Shown: positions 8,960-16,306 of the stretch, piece by piece
Numbering within the stretch: the first letter of the stretch is position 1
Layout of the letters: each line of letters opens with the position of its first letter
IMG/VR virus record: IMGVR_UViG_3300029994_000024
Location: 1-21,856 of that record
Source of the DNA: a virus
Reading direction: 5' to 3' (one strand)
DNA length: 21,856 nt
Translations under genes and position numbers: made by a program
Notes under the pieces: model-generated
The model's input: only the letters and a program-made list of their open reading frames with translations
Told to the model about the DNA's origin: nothing
The model's database searches: none

Positions 8960-9608
8960 TGAAGGCTCCTCCCATTCCGTAGTACCCGGCTTTTGAGCCA
9001 TATGCAGCCGCATTTAGACCGCCAGTGAGAAGAGTAGACGTAGATTGGCCTTGAGCTGCGATTTCGCCAATTTGCGCTTCGCCTTGTTCTTGGGTAGCGC
9101 TAACTTCATAGCCCCATGCCTGTCTTGCAGCATTATTACGAGCCGTAAGAGCATCGAGGGCGGTCATAGCCTGAGTTGAACTTTGAGTTGCGGCGGCAGA
9201 ACCAGCGTTTACGTTTACGCCGCCCGCTGCTTCGCTTGTTCGCTCGGCACCAACTTGTTGCTGACCTGATCGCTCGATTTGTTCGGCTTGATGTTCTCCT
9301 TCATCTAGCGCACCCTGGGCTTGAACCTGAGCAATCTGTGCTTTGAAGTTTAACTGCTGAGATGCATACTTCGCCTGCATTTGAAGTGCATTTGACTGAA
9401 AGATAGAAGATGCAATAGAACTGAACGCGTTTAGAGCCATTCCGCCTGCGGCGATTCCATTGGGACTTATTCCACCACCACCGGGTTGAGGGATGCTAAG
9501 AACTGGATTAGAAATGTCAGCTCCATAGGGATTCGTTCCAACTCCGAGAGACGGATCAACTCCCCATGAATTTCCACTTATAGGCGCGTTGTAATCAAAA
9601 GCACTCAT
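8952..9608 (-). CDS. Internal virion protein, gp14-like
   Basis: This 218-residue protein has a Gly/Pro-rich start (1-55), a short hydrophobic helix (about 54-72, GMALNAFSSIASSIFQ), a long Gln/Ala/Glu-rich amphipathic helix (73-125), and the motif DALTARNNAARQAWGY at 152-167. The Asn-Asn-Ala...Ala-x-Gly-Tyr signature followed by an Ala/Gly-rich tail recurs in the small internal virion proteins of podoviruses (T7 gp14 type), which insert in the outer membrane as the first piece of the ejection channel. The start is the ATG at 9608 with GGGAG 6 bases upstream; it overlaps the preceding gene by ATGA. The last codons (GGA ATG GGA GGA GCC) double as ribosome binding site of the next gene. The Gly-Tyr-Tyr-Gly-rich C-terminus is typical of this group in my recollection. 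Confidence 0.78.
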   Translation of the reverse strand: MSAFDYNAPISGNSWGVDPSLGVGTNPYGADISNPVLSIPQPGGGGISPNGIAAGGMALNAFSSIASSIFQSNALQMQAKYASQQLNFKAQIAQVQAQGALDEGEHQAEQIERSGQQQVGAERTSEAAGGVNVNAGSAAATQSSTQAMTALDALTARNNAARQAWGYEVSATQEQGEAQIGEIAAQGQSTSTLLTGGLNAAAYGSKAGYYGMGGAFSA

Positions 9609-12493
9609 TTCTTGCTCCCTCCACCCATCGGAATGTCGCCTGATGGAATGATCGATAAAATAGCCAAAGGAATAGGATCTACTCCACGAACGAAAACACG
9701 ACCATTTCTATTGTCTGTCGTCATGATGTTCACTTTTACAACGTCATCATGGAGACTAACCGGCTGTTCATAATTCTCTTCATTTCTAACTTTGTATTCC
9801 ATCAGATTGCACAATGGATCTTCATTTGATAAATCAATAAGTGGATCGTTTGCGGAAGCGAGCTGACCGATTCCTGCGAAAAATCCTCGTGACTGATTCA
9901 AGTTCACGGCGACCTGATTAATCCGTTTCGAGTAAAGTCTGATCGCAGAGTCACTAGGAGAATCAATATCAAGCGTTTCTAGATCGGAAATGTACGGTAG
10001 ACCAACTTGAATAATTCCATAAGGACGCGGAAGGGTTATGTAACCATTTGTCACTGTAAGCTGAGTTTCAAATTCATCATTATTTGGACTGGCAATAACA
10101 TACCCATCTCCAAAAACCGAAACCGTTTGTCCTTCTAAATGCCAGAGTCCCTGTAAAATACTGATTGAAGTAGCCCACTGCCAGAGAGCAACGTCTTGCA
10201 TGTCAACTGGATAGTTTGGACCGGATGGAAATCCTTGCACTACCGTAGTGCTCACATAAGCCGTAATGTTGAACTGATAAACCTCGCCCGTTCCAGGATC
10301 TTGAAACTGAAGCCCCTGGCCCACCATTCCCGCATTAAATAATGGAACGGATCCGGTCGCATCAAGCAAGTCTTCTGAAGTCCATCCACCCGTTGTCGTC
10401 GTAAGCGTAATTGTTGGACCACCGATATCGGCAGGAGTTGTGTTCCAGCCATTATAAGAAATGTTAGAATCAACTCCAACGAAATTTTGAATTTCAGTCT
10501 GAGTTCTAGTATCAAGTTTTTCAACGTAGCGCTTGGTTACTCCATTGATCACACGGCGAATAACCATGTAAACAGAATCCTCATTGATAAAAGGATCAGG
10601 AATTGAAACCACATTCTCTACGAAACCAGCCTGATAGGTGTTCTGGAAATCGTGTCTGTGCCAGCCCCATATTTGCTGTTCTTTAACGTAGGTAAGCCCA
10701 AGCAAAATACCGTCTTCTCGAACTGCCCAGACAATTGAGTTTGGAATTTGCTGATAACACCAATCAACAATCGTGTGATTTTCAAACAAATGACTTGAGA
10801 AAATTGTCAAATCATTCCCAATGTAACCCTGCGTCTGCCACATGAACGCTAGATCTCGAACGATGTTTCCGCGAGCTTGAACATAGAGCGCTGTCTGACC
10901 AATCACGATTGGTTTTAAATCAGTGCAACCATAAGCCGTTTGTTGTTGAAGGTAAATATTTGATGGTGTGATGGCACCCTGACTTTGACTATTCACGGCC
11001 CATTCACCTTTTTCGGTAAGGATAATCATTCCGCCAAGATCCAATATGTGCTTGATCGGATTAATCTGAGAACCAACCATATCGAATTCAACGCCATCAG
11101 ACGCAATCGAAGGAATGGAGACATTAAAATTCAAATATTTTCCCGTCTGACTCATCTCTACTCGCTCAGGAAAATTAACTAAATTCCCATAAGTAAGCCG
11201 CTGTTGAACATAGGCCACACAACCGGGATTACCGCCGATTGATGTAATGAATGGATTTCTGAAAGTTTGAGGAGGCTGTGCTTGGTCAGGATCGGCACCA
11301 GTATCGACAAAAGAATACGTTGGTCCAAATGACGTGTACCCTATCGAACTTGGTCCTGTTCCACTAACTTTTGTTAATGTGCCACTTGCCGGAGGGATTG
11401 TTGTTCCAGATACCCATAGCGTTGAGCTTGCTGTCGTAGTGTTCACAACGGTATAATTTTCTCCTCCCGTTGAGTAAATTGCTCCCGCTGTTACACTTTC
11501 GATTGCCGTTAAATTAAAAAAAGCCCCCGATGGAGTGCCCGTAGTAGATCCAATGAAACCGTAAGAATTACTTCCAGCGGCATCCATTGTTTTATAAACA
11601 TTGTATAAAATATTGGTCAATTGGCCTTCAAAATAAATGGTATTTGGATTCGTCCCGGTAGCAGTACCAGGCGCAGTAAGTGCAACCGATGGCAACGACT
11701 CCTCGTAACTGACTTCATTGATCGCACTTACAACGTATGAATTTTGCGGCGTACTTGATGGGCCAGCGATTTCAAAAATTGACGGATAGAAAGTGTTCAC
11801 TCCAATTACGGTCGGTGCCATTGTCCAATCGGTATTACTTACAAAATTTAACTGCTGAGCTATATAGTCACTGTGTGCAAATTCCATCACGTCGATGGAT
11901 TGAGCGAATTTTACAAGCGGTAGGTCTGTATAGGCATAAGGCGTTCCGATTTCATAAATCTCAAGTGCCTTGCCACCGCTCGTATAAGCAGAAAACGTGC
12001 TCGAGTTAATGTTATTGCCAGATAGGTCTTTAATTTTAAAACTCGTACCAGTTTCGCCATAGGTTTCAAACGTCCTGTTATTCAACTGCCACATTCCACC
12101 GATTCCAGTCAAGTAAACTTGTTCGGCAATGTACACATTTGAAGTAACCGTCACGATGGTCTCACCACCAACCGATTGAATATTCGTGATCGTTTCAGAC
12201 AAATCAGTAACGTATTGATCTTGATAAATCACTCTAAAATAATTCTGACCAGCCTCAAGAACGTAATTTACGGTTTCTGATACTTCAAATGGAAATAATC
12301 TCACCGTGTCGGCAGAGTTCATGACTTCGCCCAGGTAATTCGTTCCGGGACGATTGGCAGCGCCACCGCTCTTCATAATGAGAAAATTCCTAAGCGTCCT
12401 TAGACCTTCAGTGTATTTACTCTCATCACAGCGAGCATAGAGCTTTGGCGATAACTCGCCACCTACGAATGATCTTTGGGCTACTGAACTCAC
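9605..12493 (-). CDS. Tail tubular protein B (gp12-like nozzle protein)
   Basis: A 962-residue, beta-rich protein that forms the lower tail tube of podoviruses. The N-terminus (FVGGELSPKLYAR at 9-21, then GLRTLRNFLIMKSGGAANRP at 30-49) is diagnostic of the family. Residues about 105-180 (LTGIGGMWQLNNR, then SAYTSGG) look like the FCCH-type beta domain often found in these proteins, and about 245-327 look fibronectin-III-like (SYVVSAINE, NVYKTMD, YGFIG). Residues about 328-393 seem to be an extra insert that splits the usual strand leading to FVDTGADPDQAQPP (395-408). The start is a GTG at 12493 overlapping the upstream stop as GTGA; there is no clear ribosome binding site, so re-initiation after tail tubular protein A is likely. 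It is longer than T7 gp12 (about 790 residues). The C-terminal stop overlaps the next ATG as ATGA. Confidence 0.9.
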   Translation of the reverse strand: MSSVAQRSFVGGELSPKLYARCDESKYTEGLRTLRNFLIMKSGGAANRPGTNYLGEVMNSADTVRLFPFEVSETVNYVLEAGQNYFRVIYQDQYVTDLSETITNIQSVGGETIVTVTSNVYIAEQVYLTGIGGMWQLNNRTFETYGETGTSFKIKDLSGNNINSSTFSAYTSGGKALEIYEIGTPYAYTDLPLVKFAQSIDVMEFAHSDYIAQQLNFVSNTDWTMAPTVIGVNTFYPSIFEIAGPSSTPQNSYVVSAINEVSYEESLPSVALTAPGTATGTNPNTIYFEGQLTNILYNVYKTMDAAGSNSYGFIGSTTGTPSGAFFNLTAIESVTAGAIYSTGGENYTVVNTTTASSTLWVSGTTIPPASGTLTKVSGTGPSSIGYTSFGPTYSFVDTGADPDQAQPPQTFRNPFITSIGGNPGCVAYVQQRLTYGNLVNFPERVEMSQTGKYLNFNVSIPSIASDGVEFDMVGSQINPIKHILDLGGMIILTEKGEWAVNSQSQGAITPSNIYLQQQTAYGCTDLKPIVIGQTALYVQARGNIVRDLAFMWQTQGYIGNDLTIFSSHLFENHTIVDWCYQQIPNSIVWAVREDGILLGLTYVKEQQIWGWHRHDFQNTYQAGFVENVVSIPDPFINEDSVYMVIRRVINGVTKRYVEKLDTRTQTEIQNFVGVDSNISYNGWNTTPADIGGPTITLTTTTGGWTSEDLLDATGSVPLFNAGMVGQGLQFQDPGTGEVYQFNITAYVSTTVVQGFPSGPNYPVDMQDVALWQWATSISILQGLWHLEGQTVSVFGDGYVIASPNNDEFETQLTVTNGYITLPRPYGIIQVGLPYISDLETLDIDSPSDSAIRLYSKRINQVAVNLNQSRGFFAGIGQLASANDPLIDLSNEDPLCNLMEYKVRNEENYEQPVSLHDDVVKVNIMTTDNRNGRVFVRGVDPIPLAILSIIPSGDIPMGGGSKK

Positions 12494-13254
12494 CAGTCAC
12501 CATCCCAACCACCACCCCAGCCACCGTCTCGCCCCCACCGTCCGGTTGTCATTCTAGCTCTAATCCATTCTGCCTCTGGTTCGCGGTCAACCTGTTCTTC
12601 TTGGGCAGAGTTGTCTTGGGCTTTTGCGAGTTCCATTTGATACAGACCCATCATTTTCTGAGTCAGATTAAATGGATCACCCGCAGTAATGATTGGTGCG
12701 ATATTCGAAGCAAGCCTTAATGCCGCAGACATGATAAAATCAACCGTGTAAGAGCTTGAGTTTGGATTTTGAAACGTGTATTCAATTTCAGCCGCAAACC
12801 ATGGTCCAGGAAGATTCGATGGCGAAGGACCAGACCCAAACGATTGACCACAATTAACGCCCCAGTCGGTATAAATCAAATTGCTGGATGGATCATTGGG
12901 ATTCGAAACCACTTTAAAAGGAACTCTGGACTCTCTGGTATCTGTCCTGCGATAGCTTAAGATCCTTCTAACCTTAAGACAGTCGGCAGGATACCCATAG
13001 GCAAATCTCCACTCACGCGTCGGGCAACGCTGAACCAGTGGCAATGTCGCGAACTTAGTCGCAAACGTCCACCAATAATCCTCGAGCGTTTGAGTGACCG
13101 TGATCGCGTAAAACTGACGACAGGCATTAGCTTCAGCCGAGCGCTCTGTCGTCAGATTCGCAATCTGCTTATTGATTCCTAGACGGGCAATCGCAATATT
13201 CGATATATTTGTCGCCGTGTCGTCAAAATTCAGAATCGTATTCTGATTCTGCAT
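12490..13254 (-). CDS. Tail tubular protein A (gp11-like adaptor)
   Basis: A 254-residue protein that, in podoviruses, sits between portal and tail nozzle as a dodecameric adaptor. Family signs are ISNIAIARLG (17-26), a stretch ending in RQFYAITVTQTLEDYWWTFA (46-65), the EWRFAYGYPADCLKVRRI segment (81-98), and a helix near 172-215 with AALRLA. The start ATG at 13254 overlaps the upstream TAA by one base. A weak AGGGA lies about 12 bases before it. The C-terminus from about 237 is unusual: RWGRDGGWGGGWDGDW, only Gly, Trp, Asp and Arg. The matching DNA is a G-rich minus-strand tract that runs straight into the GTG start of the next gene. The next gene (tail tubular protein B) is its expected partner, which supports the call. 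Confidence 0.88.
   Translation of the reverse strand: MQNQNTILNFDDTATNISNIAIARLGINKQIANLTTERSAEANACRQFYAITVTQTLEDYWWTFATKFATLPLVQRCPTREWRFAYGYPADCLKVRRILSYRRTDTRESRVPFKVVSNPNDPSSNLIYTDWGVNCGQSFGSGPSPSNLPGPWFAAEIEYTFQNPNSSSYTVDFIMSAALRLASNIAPIITAGDPFNLTQKMMGLYQMELAKAQDNSAQEEQVDREPEAEWIRARMTTGRWGRDGGWGGGWDGDW
12491..12545 (-). other. G-rich tract at the tail tubular A/B junction
   Basis: On the minus strand the last codons of the gp11-like gene are dominated by runs of two to five G separated by one to six bases (GGTGGGGGCGAGACGG, then TGGGGTGGTGGTTGGG). The tract codes for the Gly/Trp-rich tail and ends at the GTG start of the gp12-like gene. It could form G-quadruplex-like or other RNA structure and influence re-initiation, but that is inference from base composition only. 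Confidence 0.35.
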
Positions 13255-13580
13255 TAAGTGAAGTTCCCTACTGCTAATACCGATACGCTTGCTCCAGTAT
13301 TAACCGCCCATGGACCAACTCTTGATCTTATTCCAAGCAGAACAACAAAAGGTTTTATATCCGAAATCGTTCCACCCACAAAAATAGTGATCGCAGTTCC
13401 AGTGGAACTGTCTCGAATCTGAACCGTACCGGGTGTGGTAGTCGCAGGAATAATAACCAATTCCGAAATAATGTCACCCTGAGATCCTGCACCGTTTGGA
13501 CTCTCTAAAACTTGCCAACTGGAAGACGCAGGAACTAGTTGAAAACTTGTACTAAAAGCGCCTAATAAACCATTTCCCAT
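13254..13580 (-). CDS. Small beta-rich structural protein (head/neck region)
   Basis: This 108-residue protein starts at ATG 13580 with a very strong site (AAAAAAAGGAGGATCAG before ATG). The sequence is almost entirely short hydrophobic and Thr/Gly/Ser-rich strands (IISELVIIPATTTPG, GTAITIFVGGTI, SVSVLAVGNF), with no Cys, no signal peptide and no membrane helix, which suggests a compact beta-sandwich virion protein. It lies between the cement/acidic protein pair and tail tubular protein A and overlaps the latter by one base, so it is expressed with the neck genes. I do not recognise a named family. A neck, decoration or head-closure role is possible and unproven. Confidence 0.7.
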   Translation of the reverse strand: MGNGLLGAFSTSFQLVPASSSWQVLESPNGAGSQGDIISELVIIPATTTPGTVQIRDSSTGTAITIFVGGTISDIKPFVVLLGIRSRVGPWAVNTGASVSVLAVGNFT

Positions 13581-13600
13581 CTGATCCTCCTTTTTTTAGA

Positions 13601-13635
13601 GTGAGGCCTGAGTGTCATAACTACCCAAGCCTCAC
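13601..13635 (-). promoter_or_regulatory. Stem-loop upstream of the 13580 ribosome binding site
   Basis: The minus-strand transcript can fold GUGAGGCUUGGGU with ACUCAGGCCUCAC, a 13-bp stem with two G-U pairs and a 9-base loop. It fills the gap between the acidic protein gene and the beta-rich protein gene and ends about 10 bases before GGAGGA. After the stem comes UCUAAAAAAAGGAGG, so there is no U tract and it does not look like an intrinsic terminator on this strand. An RNA-processing or message-stabilising element is the more likely role. Confidence 0.55.
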
Positions 13636-13647
13636 ACTATAGGTCAT

Positions 13648-13998
13648 TTAAATAACAGCATCCGAGTCGTGACCTTCGCTCAGTTCTGTATCGTCAAGCT
13701 CCGCTTCCTGCTCGACATCATCGTCAGGATTGCTAGGTTCTTCATCCTCGTGTGGAGGTGGTGCTTTAACAGTTGGAAGTAATTTGACTACCTTTTTACC
13801 GTTCGACTTAAGCAGATTGTGCTTGTGGCGTTCCCACAATTTTGGATCTGATTGAAGCGCGGTATCGAGAGCAGAATCAAGAGACTTCATCCATACTGAC
13901 GAAAATTCTTTCGCTTTCTTGATGAAGAAAACCTTTCCCTCTGTTCTGCGTTGGTCGCCATAATAACCGTCTGCTAAGGCCTTTACTTTGTACGCCAT
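13648..13998 (-). CDS. Small head-associated protein with acidic tail
   Basis: A 116-residue protein starting at ATG 13998 with AGGAG 7 bases upstream. The first 40 residues (MAYKVKALADGYYGDQRRTE followed by GKVFFIKKAKEFSSVWMK) show the pattern VKA...GYYG...R..G.VF......S.WM that I know from short proteins encoded next to capsid genes in many tailed phages. A basic middle (52-78) is followed by a strongly acidic tail from about 84 to the end. It lies directly after the cement protein gene with 12 bases between. A role in head assembly or completion is inferred from position. The exact function is unknown. Confidence 0.72.
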   Translation of the reverse strand: MAYKVKALADGYYGDQRRTEGKVFFIKKAKEFSSVWMKSLDSALDTALQSDPKLWERHKHNLLKSNGKKVVKLLPTVKAPPPHEDEEPSNPDDDVEQEAELDDTELSEGHDSDAVI

Positions 13999-14010
13999 GT
14001 GATCTCCTAA

Positions 14011-14445
14011 TTAATGGCCAGCGATTACGAATCCAGACGGATAGTCTGTGTACGCATCGATAGCTTCCTGAGGTTGCAAGTATGAACTCAGGGTGATGGT
14101 TGGTGATGTTCCACCAAGGATATAGTACAAGCGCAAGAATTCAAGCGTTGTAACTAAACCCTCTGGAAGTGGGATAAAGATTTGAGCGCCAGCCACAAGC
14201 GTCGCCGCAGGGATTGTCACGTCAAACAAGTTCACAGTACTTCCAAAACCGCTTGATGCAGACGACTGTAATTGGAACTCGTAAGTTCCACCTGACGCCG
14301 CTGTCACACTCACGGTAATTAAAACACCGAGCTGTTCACCTTGTTGAATCTGACGAGATTCGCTCAGATCGATATAGTTAGTTGACGCCGCAGTAGCAGT
14401 GAGTGCTACATTGGAGTCGAATTGGTTTTGTGCATCTAAAATCAT
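14011..14445 (-). CDS. Capsid cement (decoration) protein, Bbp16-like
   Basis: I place the start at ATG 14445, where AAAGGAGACTAAA precedes it; a longer frame from ATG 14514 would run through a strong stem-loop and has no ribosome binding site. The 144-residue product begins MILDAQNQFDSNVALTATAA and has TNYIDL (22-27), GEQLGVLITVSV (36-47), TYEFQLQSS (54-62), IPLPEG (91-96), LRLYYILGGTSPTITLS (104-120), a beta-sandwich profile. This matches my knowledge of the Bbp16 cement protein of Bordetella phage BPP-1, whose dimers sit on the outside of the capsid at the twofold axes. The gene directly follows the major capsid gene, as in BPP-1. Confidence in the family is high; the oligomeric state here is inferred. 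Confidence 0.85.
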   Translation of the reverse strand: MILDAQNQFDSNVALTATAASTNYIDLSESRQIQQGEQLGVLITVSVTAASGGTYEFQLQSSASSGFGSTVNLFDVTIPAATLVAGAQIFIPLPEGLVTTLEFLRLYYILGGTSPTITLSSYLQPQEAIDAYTDYPSGFVIAGH

Positions 14446-14477
14446 TTTAGTCTCCTTTAATAAGTTTTTGGTTATTA

Positions 14478-14508
14478 CAGAGGCTCCGGAAAAATTCCGG
14501 AACCCCTG
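14478..14508 (-). promoter_or_regulatory. Stem-loop between major capsid and cement genes
   Basis: The minus-strand RNA CAGGGGUUCCGGAA can pair with UUCCGGAGCCUCUG across a 3-base loop, giving up to 14 bp with two G-U pairs. It begins 13 bases after the capsid stop codon and ends about 20 bases before the AGGAG of the cement gene. What follows is UAAUAACCAAAAAC, not a U tract, so it is not a classic intrinsic terminator. It may protect the 3' end of the capsid message, mark a processing site, or partly attenuate transcription. Confidence 0.6.
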
Positions 14509-14520
14509 TATCAATAAAAT

Positions 14521-15543
14521 TTAGGTCACTTCTGCTTCTGCGTTTGTCAGAGCATCGACAATTCGGATTGGGATCCCACGAAACGTAGGGACGTTTTTAC
14601 CGTCTACAGTTTCGTAAGTGATACCACCACCGCCGCCTGATCCTGATGGACCACCAGCGAGGTACTCGAATCGTTGAATGTCGAGCATCTGGAACAGGGT
14701 ACGGTTCATATAGAAGCATGGTTTACCCATCTTCATGAACGGGATACGGTGAACCATTTTGATCATACCTTTGACCAAGTTCGCAGCAGAGGACTCTGTT
14801 ACGAGGTTTGTGGTATCGATGTTAGCGAAACGGACGACATAACGCCAGTCACGAAGTGCGAGACCATTTTTCCATTGGAAGTGTTCGCGATACGCTTGCA
14901 TCCTTGAACCAGCCACGCCTGCGGTGACTTCGATAGTCACTTCGCCATGATCGGTTTGTTTAATTCCGGCCATTGACCCTTTAGGGAAAATACCGAAACA
15001 AGTTTGCTCGCCCCAACACACAAGCCAAATGGAAGCGTTGTCCGAAGACGTTCCACCACCTTGGATGATGTTCTGACCATTAAGCGCCTCAAGAGACGAA
15101 TAACGAACTGAGAAGCCATTGAACTCTTGAGGAGTCGTGCTTACGTTTCCGTAGAACAACACACTCGCCATAGATTGGTTCATCGCTTCTAAGAACGCAA
15201 CAGATTCAGAGTGACGGAATGCCGCCACGTCACCGTTAAGTTCAGCTAGGTCTTTATCCACTTCCGAATAAGCTTCCAACATGCCACAGTTCTCATCGAC
15301 CTGAGCGGTTGTGCTTTTAGAAGGTGGAATACCCATGTTCAACAAACGCCAGTAAACGGTAGGCAAGCCTGTCCGAATGGTCGTTCTGTGACCTGTTTCA
15401 AGATTTCCTTCTTTGAACAACATGTCTAAAAGAATGTCATTCGCCTGGTTAAGAATCTCAACTACCTTAGCAACTTTTCCGTTCGGATCTTTCCGTTTTG
15501 CCCAGTCAGTGAGAGTAAGACAATTTGCGCCTATAGCACCCAT
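14521..15543 (-). CDS. Major capsid protein, BPP-1 type (HK97 fold expected)
   Basis: A 340-residue protein between scaffold and cement genes. The start ATG at 15543 has AAGGGG about 10 bases upstream. The N-terminus (LTLTDWAKRKDPNGKVAKVV at 9-28, then LNQANDILLDMLFKEGN) and the central GLPTVYWRLLN and VDKDLAEL segments fit the capsid family that goes with Bbp16-type cement proteins. Other parts are a tryptophan-rich middle (SIWLVCWG) and an Arg-Asp-Trp-Arg-Tyr-Val segment. A Gly/Ser-rich loop, GGPSGSGGGGG, lies near 296-306, probably an exposed loop. No protease domain or cleavage site is obvious. Length is close to the roughly 330 residues known for BPP-1. It should be the most abundant virion protein, and the stem-loop just after it is consistent with separate message control. 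Confidence 0.88.
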   Translation of the reverse strand: MGAIGANCLTLTDWAKRKDPNGKVAKVVEILNQANDILLDMLFKEGNLETGHRTTIRTGLPTVYWRLLNMGIPPSKSTTAQVDENCGMLEAYSEVDKDLAELNGDVAAFRHSESVAFLEAMNQSMASVLFYGNVSTTPQEFNGFSVRYSSLEALNGQNIIQGGGTSSDNASIWLVCWGEQTCFGIFPKGSMAGIKQTDHGEVTIEVTAGVAGSRMQAYREHFQWKNGLALRDWRYVVRFANIDTTNLVTESSAANLVKGMIKMVHRIPFMKMGKPCFYMNRTLFQMLDIQRFEYLAGGPSGSGGGGGITYETVDGKNVPTFRGIPIRIVDALTNAEAEVT

Positions 15544-15556
15544 TTTTTATTACCCC

Positions 15557-16306
15557 TTATTTTTTTGGTTGTTTATCATAGAGAACATCTAAAGGATTGA
15601 CTTGACCTGCTCCTACGGGATTCCCGGAGTGAACAAATTTGTCGTCCTCAAACATTGCTCCAACTTTGGCAAACGCTCGAACGAACCTGGGATTATTCCC
15701 GAGTCCAGTTCTGTTTAACTCTTTGATCAATTCAGGATCTTCCATTTTGTTGACGCCGATTTGAGCAAGACGCACGGTCTTCTCGAAATTGGCACCACCC
15801 ATTAATGGATCTGTTTTCACTTCATTGATCCAAGTCTGCACTTGCCGCTCCATTGCTTGATTCACGCTGCTTTGTAACCTGGACACTGAGTCACTTTCAC
15901 GAACTAACTCGCGCTGAGCTTCTTCTTGCGAGAGCTGGTTCGCCTTGGCGTAGTCAGCAACTCTTTGAATAGCTTCAGTAGTTAGGAGTGATTTTTCCGG
16001 TGCTTTTAGATCGTACTTTTCGGGTACAACCTTTTGCACTGGTGCTTCAGGTGTCACAGCCGCAACAACGGGAACTTCCGTAGGATTCGCTCCAGTCACT
16101 AGAGTTGCCGATTGCGCCGTAGTCGCGCCTGCTGGTGGCTGAGCATTCACTTGAGCCGTGCCCGGATCAATGAGAGATGCCCCTGCCGCAGGTTGAGCGG
16201 GTGGGGTAGCAACTGGGGTTCCAGTCGTCGGAGATGGTACTACAGAATTAGCAGGAGCACCTTGATTTGTATTTTGGGGTGTTCCTGTGTTTATTACATC
16301 AGACAT
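15557..16306 (-). CDS. Capsid scaffolding protein
   Basis: A 249-residue protein immediately upstream of the major capsid gene. Residues 1-95 are low-complexity Pro/Ala/Thr/Gly/Val (for example GTPVATPPAQPAAG), and 105-225 are charged and helical, with QTWINEVKTDPLMGGANFEK (157-176) and GLGNNPRFVRAFAKVG (201-216). The pattern W...V..DP..GG..F followed by GLGNNP..VR.F.K.G recurs in podovirus scaffold proteins. Such proteins fill the procapsid and leave before packaging. The ATG at 16306 lies inside the end of the upstream gene (8-base overlap), and GAGG stands about 8 bases before it. The last residues are basic (YDKQPKK), as expected for a capsid-contact end. Confidence 0.85.
   Translation of the reverse strand: MSDVINTGTPQNTNQGAPANSVVPSPTTGTPVATPPAQPAAGASLIDPGTAQVNAQPPAGATTAQSATLVTGANPTEVPVVAAVTPEAPVQKVVPEKYDLKAPEKSLLTTEAIQRVADYAKANQLSQEEAQRELVRESDSVSRLQSSVNQAMERQVQTWINEVKTDPLMGGANFEKTVRLAQIGVNKMEDPELIKELNRTGLGNNPRFVRAFAKVGAMFEDDKFVHSGNPVGAGQVNPLDVLYDKQPKK

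Noticed and set aside
13635-13643. CACTATAGG on the plus strand, resembling the core of a T7 RNA polymerase promoter
   Set aside because: Only the -4 to +2 part matches well; the upstream recognition bases do not, it points against every gene in the window, and part of it is explained by the hairpin arm.
13601-14508. The two hairpins as intrinsic terminators
   Set aside because: Neither is followed by a U tract on either strand; both lie within a block of genes that must be transcribed together.
14446-14514. N-terminal 23-residue extension of the cement protein from ATG 14514
   Set aside because: It would translate through the stem-loop, has no ribosome binding site, and the family's usual start (MILDA) follows an excellent AGGAG site.
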